6,097 nt of DNA from positions 1 to 6,097 of the forward strand of contig SFJN01000155.1 of assembly GCA_004555055.1 (NCBI GenBank). The letters are read 5' to 3'. Position numbers and translations under genes: made by a program. Below, piece by piece: positions 5,890 through 6,097 of the stretch. Under the pieces are notes generated by a model. That model saw only the letters and a list, made by a program, of their open reading frames with translations, was not told where the DNA came from and ran no database searches. Within the stretch, counting starts at the first letter, position 1, and each line of letters begins with the position of its first letter. The stretch is from Bacteroidales bacterium (GTDB taxonomy: Bacteria > Bacteroidota > Bacteroidia > Bacteroidales > Bacteroidaceae).

Positions 5890-6097
5890 GGAGGAAAGAA
5901 ACCAAAAGGAGAGAAATGACGGGGACAAAAGACTGACGTTATAGGGGCTTTTGGGGGATGGTTGGGAAATTTTGTTTGGGATTGGCTAAACAGGGTTACA
6001 TGGCTTTGTCTTGCTCTGTCACGACTCGGGATAGCCTAAGTAAACTTGGGTTTGCTTCTCCATCGTTTTGCTCTGCTTTCGCTGCTTCAACGGTTCG
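5890..6097. other. Noncoding region downstream of glnS
   Basis: No supported gene and no convincing terminator were found. The first 45 bases are purine-rich. CCAAAAG (5902-5908) or CAAAAG (5926-5931) could pair with CTTTTGG (5948-5954), but the loops are long and no T-run follows. A small open frame from 5958 runs off the window end, but it lacks a ribosome site and overlaps the short repeat at 6065-6083, so it is not called. The glnS transcript end is therefore not visible here. Confidence 0.5.
6065..6083 (-). repeat. Short dispersed motif, inverted copy 3
   Basis: Read on the minus strand, this stretch gives AGCGAAAGCAGAGCAAAAC, which matches 143-162 on the plus strand except for one missing base and one substitution. 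It lies near the right edge of the window in noncoding DNA. With the copies at 21-34 and 143-162, it suggests a diverged intergenic repeat family flanking the three genes. Confidence 0.4.

Noticed and set aside
5902..5954. glnS terminator from CCAAAAG/CTTTTGG pairing
   Set aside because: The loop is 39 bases (or 16 for the shorter arm pair), the stem is AT-rich and no T-run follows.
5958..6097. Open plus-strand frame from ATG 5958 running off the right edge (about 46 codons)
   Set aside because: It has no ribosome site, no recognisable motif, and overlaps the repeat at 6065-6083. The translation looks like random noncoding sequence.

Overview
The window carries three complete plus-strand housekeeping genes: clpX (unfoldase of the ClpXP protease), recQ (DNA helicase) and glnS (glutaminyl-tRNA synthetase). 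The most likely source is a Bacteroidales bacterium, probably Prevotella-like. Four things point there: RecQ has a roughly 120-residue C-terminal extension beyond HRDC, as remembered for Bacteroidetes RecQ; clpX and recQ are neighbours, as commonly seen in Bacteroidetes; the best promoter has the Bacteroidetes -7 element TAnnTTTG; and start codons lack strong Shine-Dalgarno sequences. The genus is an inference from memory, not from a search.

Layout. Bases 1-219 are AT-rich and noncoding, with short inverted repeats. clpX occupies 220-1464. The 392-base gap from 1465 to 1856 is the most structured noncoding stretch. It holds a possible hairpin just after the clpX stop (1469-1533), a textbook intrinsic terminator (1572-1602), a probable recQ promoter (1611-1642), a perfect 19-bp tandem duplication (1681-1718) and a pyrimidine-rich leader. 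recQ follows at 1857-4037. An 88-base gap with no visible terminator or promoter leads to glnS (4126-5889, or from 4168 if the second ATG is used). Bases 5890-6097 contain no supported gene.

Transcription, as inferred: clpX ends at its own terminator, recQ restarts from its own promoter with a leader of about 210 nt, and glnS is probably read through from recQ. clpP, the usual upstream partner of clpX, is not in the 219 bases before clpX, so clpX is not tightly coupled to it here. The three proteins share no pathway: regulated proteolysis, recombination and repair, and translation.

I see no phage, transposon, CRISPR, toxin-antitoxin or defence genes, and no sign of an undescribed multi-gene system. 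The observations worth a second look are the regulatory DNA between clpX and recQ, a short diverged repeat (AGCAGAGGCAAAA-like) on both flanks, and the RecQ C-terminal domain.
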